Source: Rutstroemia sp. NJR-2017a BVV2 (lineage: Eukaryota; Ascomycota; Leotiomycetes; Helotiales; Rutstroemiaceae). From it: DNA of 64,000 bases. Both the position numbers and the translations under genes were made by a program. Positions 44,780 to 56,083 of the stretch are shown piece after piece. Where the stretch lies: positions 124,001 through 188,000 of the forward strand of contig NJPS01000033.1 of the NCBI GenBank assembly GCA_002946415.1, written 5' to 3'. Within the stretch, counting starts at the first letter, position 1; the number at the start of each line of letters is the position of its first letter. The notes below the pieces were generated by a model, which worked only from the letters and a program-made list of their open reading frames with translations, was not told where the DNA came from and did no database searches.

Positions 44780-46327
44780 TTACGCAGCTCCTCCATGCGC
44801 ACTCATCCATTGCCCAAACGCGGTCTATGCTGCAGTTAGTTTCGTGATTTCCGAGGTATTAGAAAGTCTAGATGGACAACTCACTGGATTCCTCGTCTGT
44901 ATGAAAATAGTCCCCGGTCCCGTGAACTTACACACCAAGCCCTCTCCACTCGACAACCCCGAAATAATACCTCCGGAAGCGACTCTCTCAAGGATATACT
45001 TCGTGTTCCAAGCGACCAGATGGCCGTTGTCGACGATATACTTTTCCCCATCCGCAAGCTACATCTCCTCATTAGCGCCATTCTCTCTAACCTTCATACA
45101 ACAACTGGCGAAGATGCAAAAACATGGGAAAACTTACATCCTTCCGAATAATGGCCCCCAAACTACTAATCCAGAGCAACCCCACTCCACTAATCTTGTA
45201 AACAAACAGCCCCTCTCCACTGAACATCGCCTTTCCCAACCCTTGTCTCTTGTATTCCTTAACCACACCCTGCGTGTTAGCTAGATACGCATCGCGCCCA
45301 ACACTCCACTGTTCGTTGCCCGTCAAACGGATATTCGTTATATCGCCCAGCGCAGCCGGAGCAAGAAGTAATTCGCCTGGGCCGGTATATGTGGACTGGG
45401 CCATTTCGCCCGACATGACGAGTTTTTTCATGGAGAATTTGACGGCACCTTTTAGGGTTATTGTGGGGGACATTGCGATCATTGCACCTGTATTTTATCA
45501 TATAGATCAGCCATTGTTTCTTTCTCATGTCTTTCCGACGGATTGGAGGGGGGGAAAATACCAGGCTTAACAGTCAACGGACACCCCATAGCCAACTGTA
45601 CCGTAACAATTGTATTCGTATCCCGATGCGAAATCCTATAGCTCCCTCCATTAAAGGTCCCAACATCATCCTGCGTCGCGCTTGCACCTACGAAATGCGC
45701 CGCAGAAGGCGCGCCATGATCGAGATTCTGCGTCAAACTGGTATTCAAAGCGGGTTTCTCGGGTGGGTAATCGGACGGGTTGACAGGACCGCCGCTCGCA
45801 TAGCCGGGAATAAATGGCTCTTGCGGAGACACGGCAGATGTAGGTTGGTGCTGGAGCTGGGGCTGCGGTGGAGGTGCTTGGTGGCTAGAGCCGGAGTAGG
45901 AGGGCCGGTGGGAGAAGTTCGGCGGCGAGGCGTATGGTTGGGTTGCGGGAGGAGTAGGGCGGGGTTGGGGGGGTGGTGTGTAGGTCGTTGCGGCGCCGCC
46001 GGAGGGAGGAGGTGGGTAGTAGGCGTTGGAGGCTTGATGGAGAGGAGGTGAGCTGGGAGACGCGGCGTATTGGAAGGAGTTTTGATTTGGAGGAGGCGAG
46101 CTAGGAGGTGCCGCGTATTGGAAAGAGCTTTGATTTGGAGGAGGTGAGGTTGGAGGAGGTGCGTATTGTTGCTGTGATGGAGCTGTAGAAAAGTGTTAGA
46201 TGGTCGTTTTTCGTGGTCCCGGCAATTTCTTACCTCCATTGCCTCCAGGAGGAGCTATAGAAGAATTAGCTTGCTGGATTTCTGTGCTGGCTCTCTCGCA
46301 GTACTTACGAGGATAATATGTAGACAT
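44780..46327 (-). CDS. AIM24: AIM24 family protein with proline-rich N-terminal extension
   Basis: A 409-residue protein of the AIM24 (DUF124) family, whose beta-sandwich resembles the TRAP RNA-binding fold. Yeast Aim24 is a mitochondrial inner-membrane protein linked to MICOS integrity. Six exons: 46309-46327, 46234-46254 (21-nt microexon), 45562-46182, 45138-45487, 44885-45058 and 44780-44824. All joins are in frame. The AIM24 core shows [59 protein letters not shown] and the final [14 protein letters not shown]. The N-terminal 150 residues are Pro/Gln/Tyr-rich, with two near-identical [17 protein letters not shown] units. No classical presequence is seen at the start, so mitochondrial location is uncertain here. 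Confidence 0.88.
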
Positions 46328-47431
46328 CTTGCTTTACCTCAAGAATCAGTAAAAAGTGAATAGAATTCTGTCCAAATTGATAATATTCAAGCTGTCACAA
46401 AAATCGTCTTCTTCGTTCTCAAGCTGAGCTTCCGTCAGCATATAGTTCGCAATCCAAATATCTTCATCGCCGAGCTTGCTCAGCTTGCCCCGCACTTCTT
46501 TCTCAGCTGTTGTACTCACAATGTCAGATATTAATCATCCAATCCAAAGCAATCCGCGAATCCTTCGCAAGTAATTCAAGAAAGGAAACTTCGTGCTTCA
46601 CTTCCCTTTCGCGGAAAGCAGCAGCCGCCGCCCATTCATATAACCCCGGCGTATCCATGTTGTCGCAACCAAGCAAACGCGCCATCCAATCCCCTCATTT
46701 GCGCGCCGCTTCCAAGACTTGGTTTCTGGGGCTATGTCTATTCTGGCCGCCAATCACCCTGCACTTATGGAACCGACCAATCATATTCGTCCCCGATAGT
46801 CTCTCCGAGCGCTTAAAGACACCCAAAAAGATACACTTCTCAGAAAAGTAACTGTAAGATATTATGAATTCATTCCCGGGACTTTTTCCTGGGACACTTG
46901 CAGTTATAAATTGAGTGATACGCGTCATTTCTTTCCTGCAGGTAGGCATGCAGCCCGCGACTGGGCCGAAAATATAACTACATACATGCCTTGAACTTCG
47001 AGGTCGCATAGGAATTGGCCAAGCGGCTGGATCCAAGTGTATTCCTGTCTTGCATATCTTTGTGCTTCATGTTCTAATATGCAAGGCAATTGTCATGGCC
47101 GTGAACTAATATGCGGCCTTGGACCAGGTATCTGATTTTATCAGTCGCTGCATTCGATATCCAGAACTGCTACAGGTAGCTAGATTGCATGTCTTCACAC
47201 ACACCCAAGCGCCCAGTATGCTTTTTTATCAGATACACATGATACCTTTCCTGACGTGATGTGCCGCATATGCCGTATATATAGGACTGTCGAATCCTCC
47301 AGGTCGAAGAGCAGGCCAACTCGCTGCTCTCACTACTAATTATAAACTGGATTTCCCGGTGCTCCCATCACATGCTATATGTGCCTCCAGATATCCATCC
47401 TCTATTCACTTCCTATTGTTTCCTCTGATTC
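46328..47431. other. Spacer upstream of AIM24
   Basis: The 1.1-kb region contains the AIM24 promoter and 3' flank of the next leftward gene. Open frames at 46510-46851 (+) and 46695-47036 (-) overlap each other and have no motifs. Nothing else is recognised. Confidence 0.5.
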
Positions 47432-48576
47432 TCATCGCAGCCATGCCGGCGCTGTTTCTTTCCACGGCGCAAAGTCTCTCACAATAGGCGTTCCGTCAAA
47501 CTGAACAGCTTGTCCTTTAAGCACCATATAATCCCTCTGAAAAGTTTGCAGAGCAAACCACTCCTTCCCATAAGATACTGACCCTGCTGTTTCCAATTCC
47601 ACTGCCAGTCCATTTAGGCGGGACCCCGCTGCAGAAGGACAGAAAATATTACATCCAAGAGCGGGAATGTGGCTGCGTTGTCATTAACCAAGATCTTCCA
47701 AGGGTATTAACCAGAATAGAAAGCTTCGAGTGCTGAAATAGGAAAAGTAACTCACTGCACATTCTCCAAAGTAACTTGAACCGTGTCTCCCGTCATCCCT
47801 ACAACTTCGATCCTAACCACTCCCGTCCCAAGAGATTGCACGTGCAACGTACGGCGCAGGAAAGGGTTGTAGACTTCTACTTGCAGAACTTGCTCCTTGT
47901 AATGCTGGATGAACTCTCTTTCCGCACAAACATGAAATGCCGGTAGCCACGCAGGATCTTGATTTCGAGAGGTAATCCAAGGACACTTGAACTTATCTAA
48001 AGGTAAATAAAACTCCAAAGGTGCCATCAGCGCTGATAGTTTCCCTAGTTCGTTTGATGGCGATTTTGAGGGTGGTGTCGCCGTTGGGTCTGAATTTCCC
48101 GTTTCCACCCTTTTAGCTGTCGGCGAAGATCCCTTCGGTACGCCTGATTTCGGACTTGGATTGGAGCGTTCAATCTTGGGCGGCGAACGCGGTCCTGGTT
48201 CAGAGGGCTGAGATATCTTGGAGACCGTGGCATCATCCCCACGCAACTGAGCTTCATCTCCAAGCTTGCCTTTATTTGCCGTGGACCCCTCGAACGGTCT
48301 ATCAGACCGCGCTGCCGACTGAACACGCGCCCCCAACGCGGTCGTTGCATCACGCCCCGATTCCTCAGTAAGTACATCCATCAACGGGCCAATTGGTTGG
48401 ACATCCACGTTGCGCGTAGTTCCAGCAGTCTCGCCACTCAATCCACACGGTGTCGAACTGGAATTCATCTTGGCAGCTTTTCGATTCACAGTCATGGCTG
48501 TATATGCAGTATCAGACGGTATGAACTCTGTAGAACCCGCCTTCCTCTTGTGACTTTGTCCCACCGCATCGCCCAT
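47432..48576 (-). CDS. Fungal protein of unknown function
   Basis: A 353-residue protein I cannot name. Exon 1 (47756-48576) joins exon 2 (47432-47672) at CA|C across an 83-nt intron, adding an 80-residue C-terminus that open-frame calling alone would miss. Residues 1-190 are disordered, with Lys/Arg and SP-rich stretches (KIERSNPSPKS, TPPSKSPSNEL). The remaining part looks folded: APLEFYLPLDKFKCPWI, AWLPAFHVCAEREF, YKEQVLQVEVYNPFLRRTL, VVRIEVVGMTG. It ends with RDFAPWKETAPAWLR. The mix of beta-strands and conserved Trp suggests a compact alpha/beta domain; no catalytic motif was found. Confidence 0.72.
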
Positions 48577-49134
48577 ATTGTAGTATTAGCGCAGCTGGAG
48601 GAGCACCTTATTAAATAATGTATGGTAAAGGATACAATTGAAGCAGGAATGACCGCGTGCGGCGAATGTGCACTAAAAATAGTTCAACTGATGGTGAAAG
48701 AATGTTAGATCACGAGTGATGCTGCTTGGTAGGTAGCAAAGAAATCAAGCCAAATCTAGAAATAGTGGGTGTTAGGTATGCTGAAGATTGACTGGTTGTT
48801 CTTCCTTACAGAGAAATCTTTATGGGCACTGGCGTCATAGTGAATTTGTGACAAGAAACATGAAACATCAATGGTTCACCTGGAAGTTAAGGCATGCAAT
48901 GAGTATGCAAACAGACAAATCTCCACCAGACTCATCTCTCACACTTTGCCAAATCAATAATAAAAAGAGGTTATGCCATTTACTCATATGAAATGCCTAT
49001 ATGTACGTCGAAAACCATTGATACCGTATGCAGATGTGCAAATAGTAAGGTTTCCAACCAAAAACATATCTGTCCACAATAATTTTCCCTCGCAGAGCGC
49101 CCTCGTGAAGCATATCGTAGCATAATAAACCCAT
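48577..49134. other. Spacer between the orphan gene and eIF2-beta
   Basis: 558 bases of AT-rich sequence with the orphan gene promoter and the eIF2-beta 3' flank. A short motif-free frame at 48788-48991 is not supported. Confidence 0.5.
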
Positions 49135-50297
49135 CTAACCCTGTTGTCTTCTTCTCTTTCCGACTTGAGCAGAGAAACCAGTCTTGATAGCAGTAACACT
49201 TCGTCTTGATCCACAAGAGTTGCAAGTGATGAAGAACAATCTGTTCTCTCCTTTGTTGAGCTCGGTATCTGGCGAACGGCAAGTTTTGCAAGTAACATAT
49301 TCCACTATTCTCTGTTAGTATGACTAGGTCTAGTAAATCAAGGGGCTTGACGCACTGATGTATTTCCTCAACACGTTCTCGATCTGCTTTTGTTGGAAAC
49401 GACCCTTGATGACCAGACGTCTACTACCATCAACGGAACCACTTGTACCCAATTCAGCGAACAGATATGATGTGACGTGCTCATCAGTCCTCTTCATTCG
49501 TCTGCAGATCTCCGCAATGTTGGCGAAGATGGTCTTCTTGTTTCCTTCACGTAGACATTGGGGCGGAGGGATCTTATAACTCTTGGAGCCGGAGGATGCG
49601 TGATCTGGGTTCTTCTGGGAAAGGAGGGTGAAAAATCGAGAGAGCAGAAGCTCGTATCCAATGGGTTTTGTCTCGTCGTGTTGCCAGATTCCGGTTCCTT
49701 TGGACATATCACCGATCTCGACGGGCTTTTCCTCGACCGTCTCGCCTTCCCCTTCCTCTCCATCGATGTTAACTGCTGCAAGTCTGGCTGCGAAGCCATC
49801 TTCGGCATCCTTTGGCTTCTTGCTCTTCTTCTTTTTCTTCATTGAGGAGAGATCTAGTCCGCCATCCGCAGCAGGTTCGTCGCCACCATCTTCGCCCTCC
49901 TCGACCTTCTTGCTCTTCTTCTTTTTCTTCTTCATCATTGAGAGGTCTCCTAGTCCATCATCTGCCGGTGCAGCTTCGGTGCCTTTGAACGGATCAGTAA
50001 ATGCACCCAAAGCCTGGGAAAGTGGCGGCGTACTAGGTGAGTGAGACTGCGCAGTCTCCTTGTCATCGTCGTGGCCGTTTTCCTTCATGGTGACCTCGCC
50101 GTTCTCGTCGACAATTGTAGTTCCGTCGCTGAATGCTACCGACTTGCGTGGCTTCGTATCAATCTCAACTTCCTATAAAGCGCACGTTAGGATTTGACTC
50201 GAAAATTAATTGTGCTTGTTGCCTTAATCCAATTCAGGTGGGGTGAATGTGACACAAAACAAATAGGATCAGACTGCCAACTTACTTCACTCGCCAT
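49135..50297 (-). CDS. SUI3: Translation initiation factor eIF2 subunit beta
   Basis: The beta subunit of eIF2, which carries Met-tRNAi to the 40S ribosome; it contacts eIF5 and eIF2B through lysine blocks. 332 residues. Two lysine blocks ([10 protein letters not shown] and MKKKKKSKK) lie in the N-terminal half (yeast has three). The conserved core [40 protein letters not shown] and [21 protein letters not shown] follows. The zinc finger is CKTC-x18-CNSC in the last exon, ending [12 protein letters not shown]. Exons: 50286-50297 (12 nt, MASE), 49356-50172 and 49135-49304. The last intron carries a TACTAAC branch site. It is divergent from MIM2. Confidence 0.96.
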
Positions 50298-50664
50298 GAT
50301 TGCGGTATTCGAAATTCTGGTGGGTGTAATCGTCCAAGTGTCTCTTTGGAATTCTGCTGTCGATAGTTGTTATGGTAGCGGTATAGTCGTTCGTCAAAGA
50401 ACCTCAAAGATTAGCTCACACAATTCTTAAATCTCGCCCGCACTATTTCCTATGACTCAAATAGTGCACGTGACCGATAAGATCCCACGGCCAATCGGCA
50501 CCGCTGAATCAAGCTCTCAACATTGAATTACCTCAAGATCCATCAGAGCTTCGAAACCCACCTCAAAATCTCTCCGGACCCCTCAATGCAGCGCCCGGAA
50601 CATCGGTAGCGCTTTCCGTGCTTTGAGCTTACGATCTTATCTATTTCTCCTACCGCCAGGAAAG
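50298..50664. promoter_or_regulatory. Divergent eIF2-beta/MIM2 promoter
   Basis: Only 367 bases separate two divergent start codons, so the promoters of a translation factor and a mitochondrial biogenesis factor overlap or are shared. No specific operator was identified. Confidence 0.5.
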
Positions 50665-51058
50665 ATGTCTACGTCCGACTCTTACATCATTGAAGATGCA
50701 CATCCCGAATCCTCAAACGATCAAGATGAGATAGATTCTCTACCATCGTCGGTAGACAGCAGTGACTTGGACTCGGAAGATGAATCAGATGCTCAGAAGG
50801 AGTGGGAGGCCAGTTTGCAGCAGTTGGAGATGATGTTGACGATGGTTGTGGTTCCTTGGGTGGGCAAATACTTTGGGAGGAAGGTTGCTTATTGGAGTAA
50901 GACTGTTCAGTTCTGGATACTGTCGGAATGGTTACTAATGATGTCTGCATGTAGGCTGGGCCAAGTACATGACCTGGATGTATCCTGTGGAGGTCAAGAT
51001 AACGAGCAAGGCGGCGTTCAAAGGGGCCGGTGCTGTCGAAGCGGCCGCTGCTCTGTGA
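50665..51058 (+). CDS. MIM2: Mitochondrial import protein Mim2-like
   Basis: A small outer-membrane protein that with Mim1 inserts helical proteins, such as Tom20 and Tom70, into the mitochondrial outer membrane. 111 residues, somewhat longer than yeast Mim2. The acidic N-terminus (EDAHPESSNDQDEIDS) is followed by EWEASLQQLEMMLTMVVVPWVGKYFGRKVAYWSW, a membrane helix with conserved Gly and aromatic residues. The exon join TGG A|GC creates YWSWAKYM, continuing the motif and confirming the 58-nt intron (50897-50954). An upstream frame reaches ATG-less sequence at 50623; ATG 50665 gives the normal acidic start. The assignment rests on the membrane-helix pattern. Confidence 0.78.
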
Positions 51059-51806
51059 TGTGCGGAAGTATTGCAGATATTGCACATATGAACATATCGA
51101 ATTGGTATTAGATGGTCAACCGGATATAGCATTGAAACACGGCGTTTATGGAAATATGGTCTGAGGCTATTGTGTATAGGAGATTCTGTGCTAGGCCCAT
51201 ACCTACATACAAGCACGATTCCAGTATCACTGCTTATGGTCTCTTGTGAATAATGCTACCCAGACTCTGCAGTGCAGCAAAACTGGTCAACCTTTCCTTA
51301 CATCTTGGAGAGCGAGCGGCTCATCAGACCAAGCCCTTTTCTCATATTCTACGAACACAACCGAGCCTCATTATCTTTAGGCTTCTGGTCTCAGGTCCCC
51401 TACGTCCAGTCTTTAGATCCGTGGTGTAAAATTAAATCTTGGTTTCACACATGAATGTATGCGCATCGTTTTAGATTGTTTGTTCATTGTTGAATGTCAT
51501 TAATTATTACTTAAGTCCGCGCATATCATACATTCACGCTATGGATATTCTTCCGTTGTTTCCTAAACTCAAAATCCGTACAGCACAAAACCAGCGCCAC
51601 AACCCAATACCCTATTACACAATCGTATTTATCCCACATAGTCCCCACCCGAGTCATAATTCATCTTGTGGCTAAAAGAAACACTATATATGTTCTCCTG
51701 CTAAATCTAACCAAAATGTCAGCAAATATACTATGATAAACTGGAAGAGACATCAACGCCGAATGAGACAAGTGATGAAGTGATGATAAACTGACCTGTT
51801 GATCGT
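51059..51806. other. Convergent spacer between MIM2 and NCE102
   Basis: 3' flanks of two converging genes. No further feature was recognised in 748 bases. Confidence 0.5.
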
Positions 51807-52348
51807 TTACACCTGGGACATGGCTGGTCCTCTGCGACTGCCACGGGACGACATTCCAGAACGTCCAGTCATGACATCGAGAACCAAAGAGCCAAGGAAG
51901 GCAGCGAATGAGAACCACAAGAAAGCAGTAGCAGCTTGGAGATCACGGCAACGGTGTCCAGATCCTTCTGTCAACTGGTTGGAGTTGAGGTAGCCCTAAA
52001 AATTCGTTAACAATTGTACATTTACCAAACAGAAGCTGTGAAACTTACTCGGTTGCTGCAGCTGTGTACGTTAAGATATCCGGCGAGAATAATACCGGCA
52101 AGGAGGGTGATGAGCGTTGCCAAGGCATCCATGATGATGACGACGATAGGAATCGCCAGCGCCTCTATGAAAGATGCTGCTGCGCCATACAGGATAACGA
52201 TCCAAGAGAAAACACATGCAAACATAGCATAGTTGACGCTGTTGTTTCCCCAGTGCTGGATATCGATGGCATTACCGACTAGAGCAGTTGCGATGAGGAT
52301 GAACACGAACTGCAGCGTGCGCAGAGCGAGGTGCGACATTGAAACCAT
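51807..52348 (-). CDS. NCE102: MARVEL-domain membrane protein Nce102
   Basis: A four-helix MARVEL-domain protein of the plasma-membrane eisosome/MCC domains, thought to sense sphingolipids and organise eisosomes. 162 residues, like yeast Nce102. Two exons (52049-52348, 51807-51995) join at CGA|GGC. Features: membrane helix 1 LQFVFILIATALVG, the loop VNYAMFACVFSWIVILYG, then FIEALAIPIVVIIMDALATLITLLAGIILA, HSCSNRGYLNSNQLTEGSGHRCRDLQAATAF (split by the intron), LWFSFAAFLGSLVL, and the C-terminal AMSQV. The shared NYCMFAC, EGSGxRCR and SQV motifs with yeast Nce102 make the family clear. Confidence 0.93.
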
Positions 52349-53776
52349 GATGGCGGTTTGATTGTGGAGTCTGGAGGTTCGAGTGGTGATGGGAAGTAAT
52401 CTGGAATGTGGATATGAATATGGATATGGATAGTGGTGCGATTTGTGAGCTGTGAGCTGGGAACGAGCTTTGTGCTTGGTATTCAAAAAAATTCAGGAAA
52501 TCGAGAGAGGAGGGGTTGATTTCTATATTGGCGATCTTGAACTAGGGTCCACGCTATAGAGGATCCGAGTCTGAGTTGTGACGATTGTCTGTGACTCTTT
52601 TTTCTTGCTCGTTAACCAAACCACGGGAGTCGCGGATATCGAGTGCGATGACGATTAGCTCGATTTTGCTGGGGATCACCCTTGGCGAGATGTAAACACT
52701 AGAAGCTCTAACTTTATCGACTGCTAGAGACAAAGATGATGCGATGGGATCTGGTTGTCTGATTTGCCTGCCTTTTTCTCTCGCTGATTCTGGGCTCTGG
52801 GTTCTGGATTAAAGATCGTTTCATTGACCAAAAAGACGTGGGTAGAGATGCTGGCTACTTGGATATAGATTCTGTGTGAATGTGAATGGAATGCTGTCTG
52901 ATTGTGGTTCAAAGCTCTTCTTACGCAAGCGCTCTGAATTCCTCACCCGATTCACCCCTCATTTTGTGGCGCCACTGGCACGGCAACCCTGATTTTGCGG
53001 AGGAGTAAGCATGACATTTCCGTCCGGATAAAATGATGAAAGGGACTTTATTCGATGTCCATCATGAATCCAATCATAATTTCCGAATGCTGTATTGCGT
53101 ACAGTGGCGAAAATTCTATAATGTAAGTTATGTAACATCAGTGCGACCTCATTTTTTCTACTTGTATGATGCATTCATCTACTCGACGTACCCTAAGGAT
53201 CCACCCGGTACTGGCACAAGGACCCCTCATTCGCATGACGGTCGAGCTCTGACAGAAAGTTGTTCTTTAAGAGTGGGTTCACTGCAAATCCGGAGAAGGA
53301 TAAGCTCCCAAATGTTCAAAGTGCGCTTTACCCAACTCTGACGTCGGCGGCTTAAAATGAAAATGCGTACCTTGTGTAATTGCTTGTTTGCTTACGTGCT
53401 TCAGTGATTCGATGGTATCGTGAAATCATCATAGCGATTAATGATTAATGTATGCTTACTCTAGTGCAATTGCCAATCATGATCTGTGCTTCAAAGTTTC
53501 ATCGATATCCACTGCCGGGATCAATGCCGATCCTCGAGCACTTCGCAGAGTGCTTCTAGCTTAAACTCAGGCCAACTTGAGACATGCAGCATTCGTTCAT
53601 CTCCATCTAACTACTCGAATAAATACAGGTATTATTGGAGATTTTCCAGAATCAGCAGTGATATTGTTAGCTGTTGAGCCACTTCTCTCCATGAACGAAA
53701 GTTATTTTGTCGTGGGACGCATCTCTATTGTATGCTATCTTTTCCCCATCCTTGATAATAGTTGTACATCTCATCA
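52349..53776. other. Spacer upstream of NCE102
   Basis: 1.4 kb with the NCE102 promoter (right side of its start) and the COQ2 3' flank. Open frames at 52724-53341 and 53486-53780 are short, overlapping and without motifs. Confidence 0.5.
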
Positions 53777-55042
53777 CTAGCTCCCGGTCGTCCTAGTCGT
53801 GGAAACCTCGTCTTCACTTTTTCGTAGGTATCGTACCAGATAATCTCCAGCAAGACCAGCAGAGATCGCACCACCTGTTATCAAGCACCCGTTCACGAAC
53901 CACCACCAACAGTCCTTAACACTTTTCAGATCGACCCTTTTGATCATGACCGCCAATGTAACAGCAGCACCTCCGCATCCACCGACAAAGAAGACTGGCC
54001 CTGCACCCGCAGCAACACCTGCTGCAGCCAGCAATCCGACCTGCGTAACAGCAAGTCCTGTCAGGATCTGCTTTGTTTGTGCATCATGTCTTAATGCGAT
54101 ACTTTTGATACCAGCTTTGGCATCATCCTTAATGTCCATATGAGCATATATCATGTCGTATAGAACCGTCCAAGCCACGTTCGACGCATACAAAAAGCTT
54201 GTTGCTGTGAGAGCCGCGCTGTTGGATATGAGATCCACACCAAGAGCCGGAAAGCCCATAATGGCACCCCAAGAGAATGTCAACCCCAGAACAAATTGAG
54301 GATAGTAGGTAACTCGCTTGGCCAACGGGTATAGTGCTACGAAGATCAAGCTTGGGATACCATAGAAGAGGCATTGAAATGGAAACTGGAGTAGGATTCC
54401 CAGGCCAGCGAAAAGCTGAACTCCAGTAAAGGCAAGTGCGTTGAATGGTGTTACAGCTCCGCGCGCAATAGGTCTGAGACGGGTTCGAGCAACATGAGGG
54501 TCAAGGTTTCGATCCCATAGATCATTGATAGTACACCCCGCGCCTCGCATAATAAGAGCTCCACTGAAAAAGAGAAGAGATGTTCCTACTACGGATAGCG
54601 GCGATGCCATAGGAACGGTGAATGGTGCAGCCAGTAGGGTGGAAAATAAGCAGGGGAAAAACAGATAGTATGTACCAGCCGGCTTATCAAGTCTTATGAG
54701 TTCGGCGTACGGTATCCAAGATGGTGGTAACTTCGATATGAGGCCTGTCTTGGGAGGTTCATAGGCATTGAGGGTTGTTGCTCTTGCTTCATCTACTGTG
54801 GAGGAAGAAATCTTGTTGTTATCGAAAGTCGCTGGAGCGGCAAGCAATTCTCCTTTGTGGAAGGATCTTGATTGATTCAGTAGAGAAGTACGGGCCGCTA
54901 GCCTGCATTTCAAAGGTGATTTGCTAGTGATTTGTGCATAATTGAACGCTATCCTGAATGATGATCTACGATTCTGATAGACTGTTTGTGAGATGGCGTT
55001 GCGGCAACCCACTGGCAAACCGAACAACATGTGCTTAGACAT
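53777..55042 (-). CDS. COQ2: 4-hydroxybenzoate polyprenyltransferase, mitochondrial (Coq2)
   Basis: A UbiA-family prenyltransferase joining 4-hydroxybenzoate to the polyprenyl chain in ubiquinone synthesis, in the mitochondrial inner membrane. 421 residues in one exon. The N-terminus is basic and Ser/Arg-rich without acids (a presequence) and carries the RSFHKGELLAAP region. Both aspartate-rich motifs are intact: NDLWDRNLD near residue 177, followed by VARTRLRPIA, and YAHMDIKDD later. Between them are about eight hydrophobic helices. The start is taken at ATG 55040-55042; the frame reaches four codons further without an ATG. The gene is intron-free and divergent from the JmjC gene with about 1 kb between them. 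Confidence 0.96.
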   Translation of the reverse strand: MSKHMLFGLPVGCRNAISQTVYQNRRSSFRIAFNYAQITSKSPLKCRLAARTSLLNQSRSFHKGELLAAPATFDNNKISSSTVDEARATTLNAYEPPKTGLISKLPPSWIPYAELIRLDKPAGTYYLFFPCLFSTLLAAPFTVPMASPLSVVGTSLLFFSGALIMRGAGCTINDLWDRNLDPHVARTRLRPIARGAVTPFNALAFTGVQLFAGLGILLQFPFQCLFYGIPSLIFVALYPLAKRVTYYPQFVLGLTFSWGAIMGFPALGVDLISNSAALTATSFLYASNVAWTVLYDMIYAHMDIKDDAKAGIKSIALRHDAQTKQILTGLAVTQVGLLAAAGVAAGAGPVFFVGGCGGAAVTLAVMIKRVDLKSVKDCWWWFVNGCLITGGAISAGLAGDYLVRYLRKSEDEVSTTRTTGS

Positions 55043-56083
55043 CTTGGAGAACAACTTCTATACTTCATCTTGTTAGTTCAAAATATTCTCAATATTGCAA
55101 CAAATTTTGCCCATACGACGATTGATATGAGACTGTGCAATGAAATTATATGGCGCATGCCCCTGCCCTACTCACAACGAGAGAAAACAAAAATTCCGAG
55201 CAACGTGATACTGAAGCAAAAATCACTTCCAATTGCCAGTCGGAGTCATTGAGCCCACAGTGATAGAACTTGGCCCCAAGATCAAATAGTACATGCGTCC
55301 ATCTACATCTTGTAGAATGGGCGAAACTTCCGTACTTATGGTTCTTCTATGGAAAACCCAACTTGACTTCAGCATTTAACTGACTGCTCCTGCATATCCT
55401 TAATTGTGCTTTTGGCGTAATACTTGAAAGTGACAGAAGAATAAAAGAAAACTTACAAGGGTACTCTCATGCTTGAGAAGGGAGATCCTTTAGGCTGTCA
55501 TTCTCGAATGCCCAGATGCGGAATTCTCGAAGTCGAATATTCGTACTTTTTCTAATCTCGTCTCTCGACTTCAAAGGGCCCGCTGACAAACCAGTGGGGA
55601 ATCGATACGGTAGCGCGTCTGCACCTCGCGTTCACCGCGGCTCTCCACCATTATTTGCCGTACCCAAATTTCAGATCGCGATAACTCCTCAGTAAAGGTC
55701 ATTCGAATTTTCGGACTACTCACCTCCCCAATAGCCTCGAAATATTGCGTCTATATCAAAGGCGCAAGTGCTGCACTGGCACAGGTACAATTGCGCTCAA
55801 TTGTAAGTACCCTGCTAAATCATTGATGGACATGAAATTGAACATTAAGTTCTACAAACTGTTGGAAGCTTACCCCCAGGCTGCTTAACGCGCTATCGAC
55901 CTTAATGTTACCAGAACGGATCGCACAACCATGCCAATCTATGTGCTCGAAGCTCCTTTTGAATGAAGTCTTTCTATCACCGCGCAGATTACGTCTCCTT
56001 GTCACTATGCGCCACTAGATTGTACCGATCGTCTCAGTCTGCTGTAGCCTCGATGAATAATCACTTGAATAGACTATAATACA
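55043..56083. promoter_or_regulatory. Divergent COQ2/JmjC promoter region
   Basis: 1.04 kb between divergent start codons. No gene or RNA was recognised; the left part is AT-rich and the right part mixed. Confidence 0.45.
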
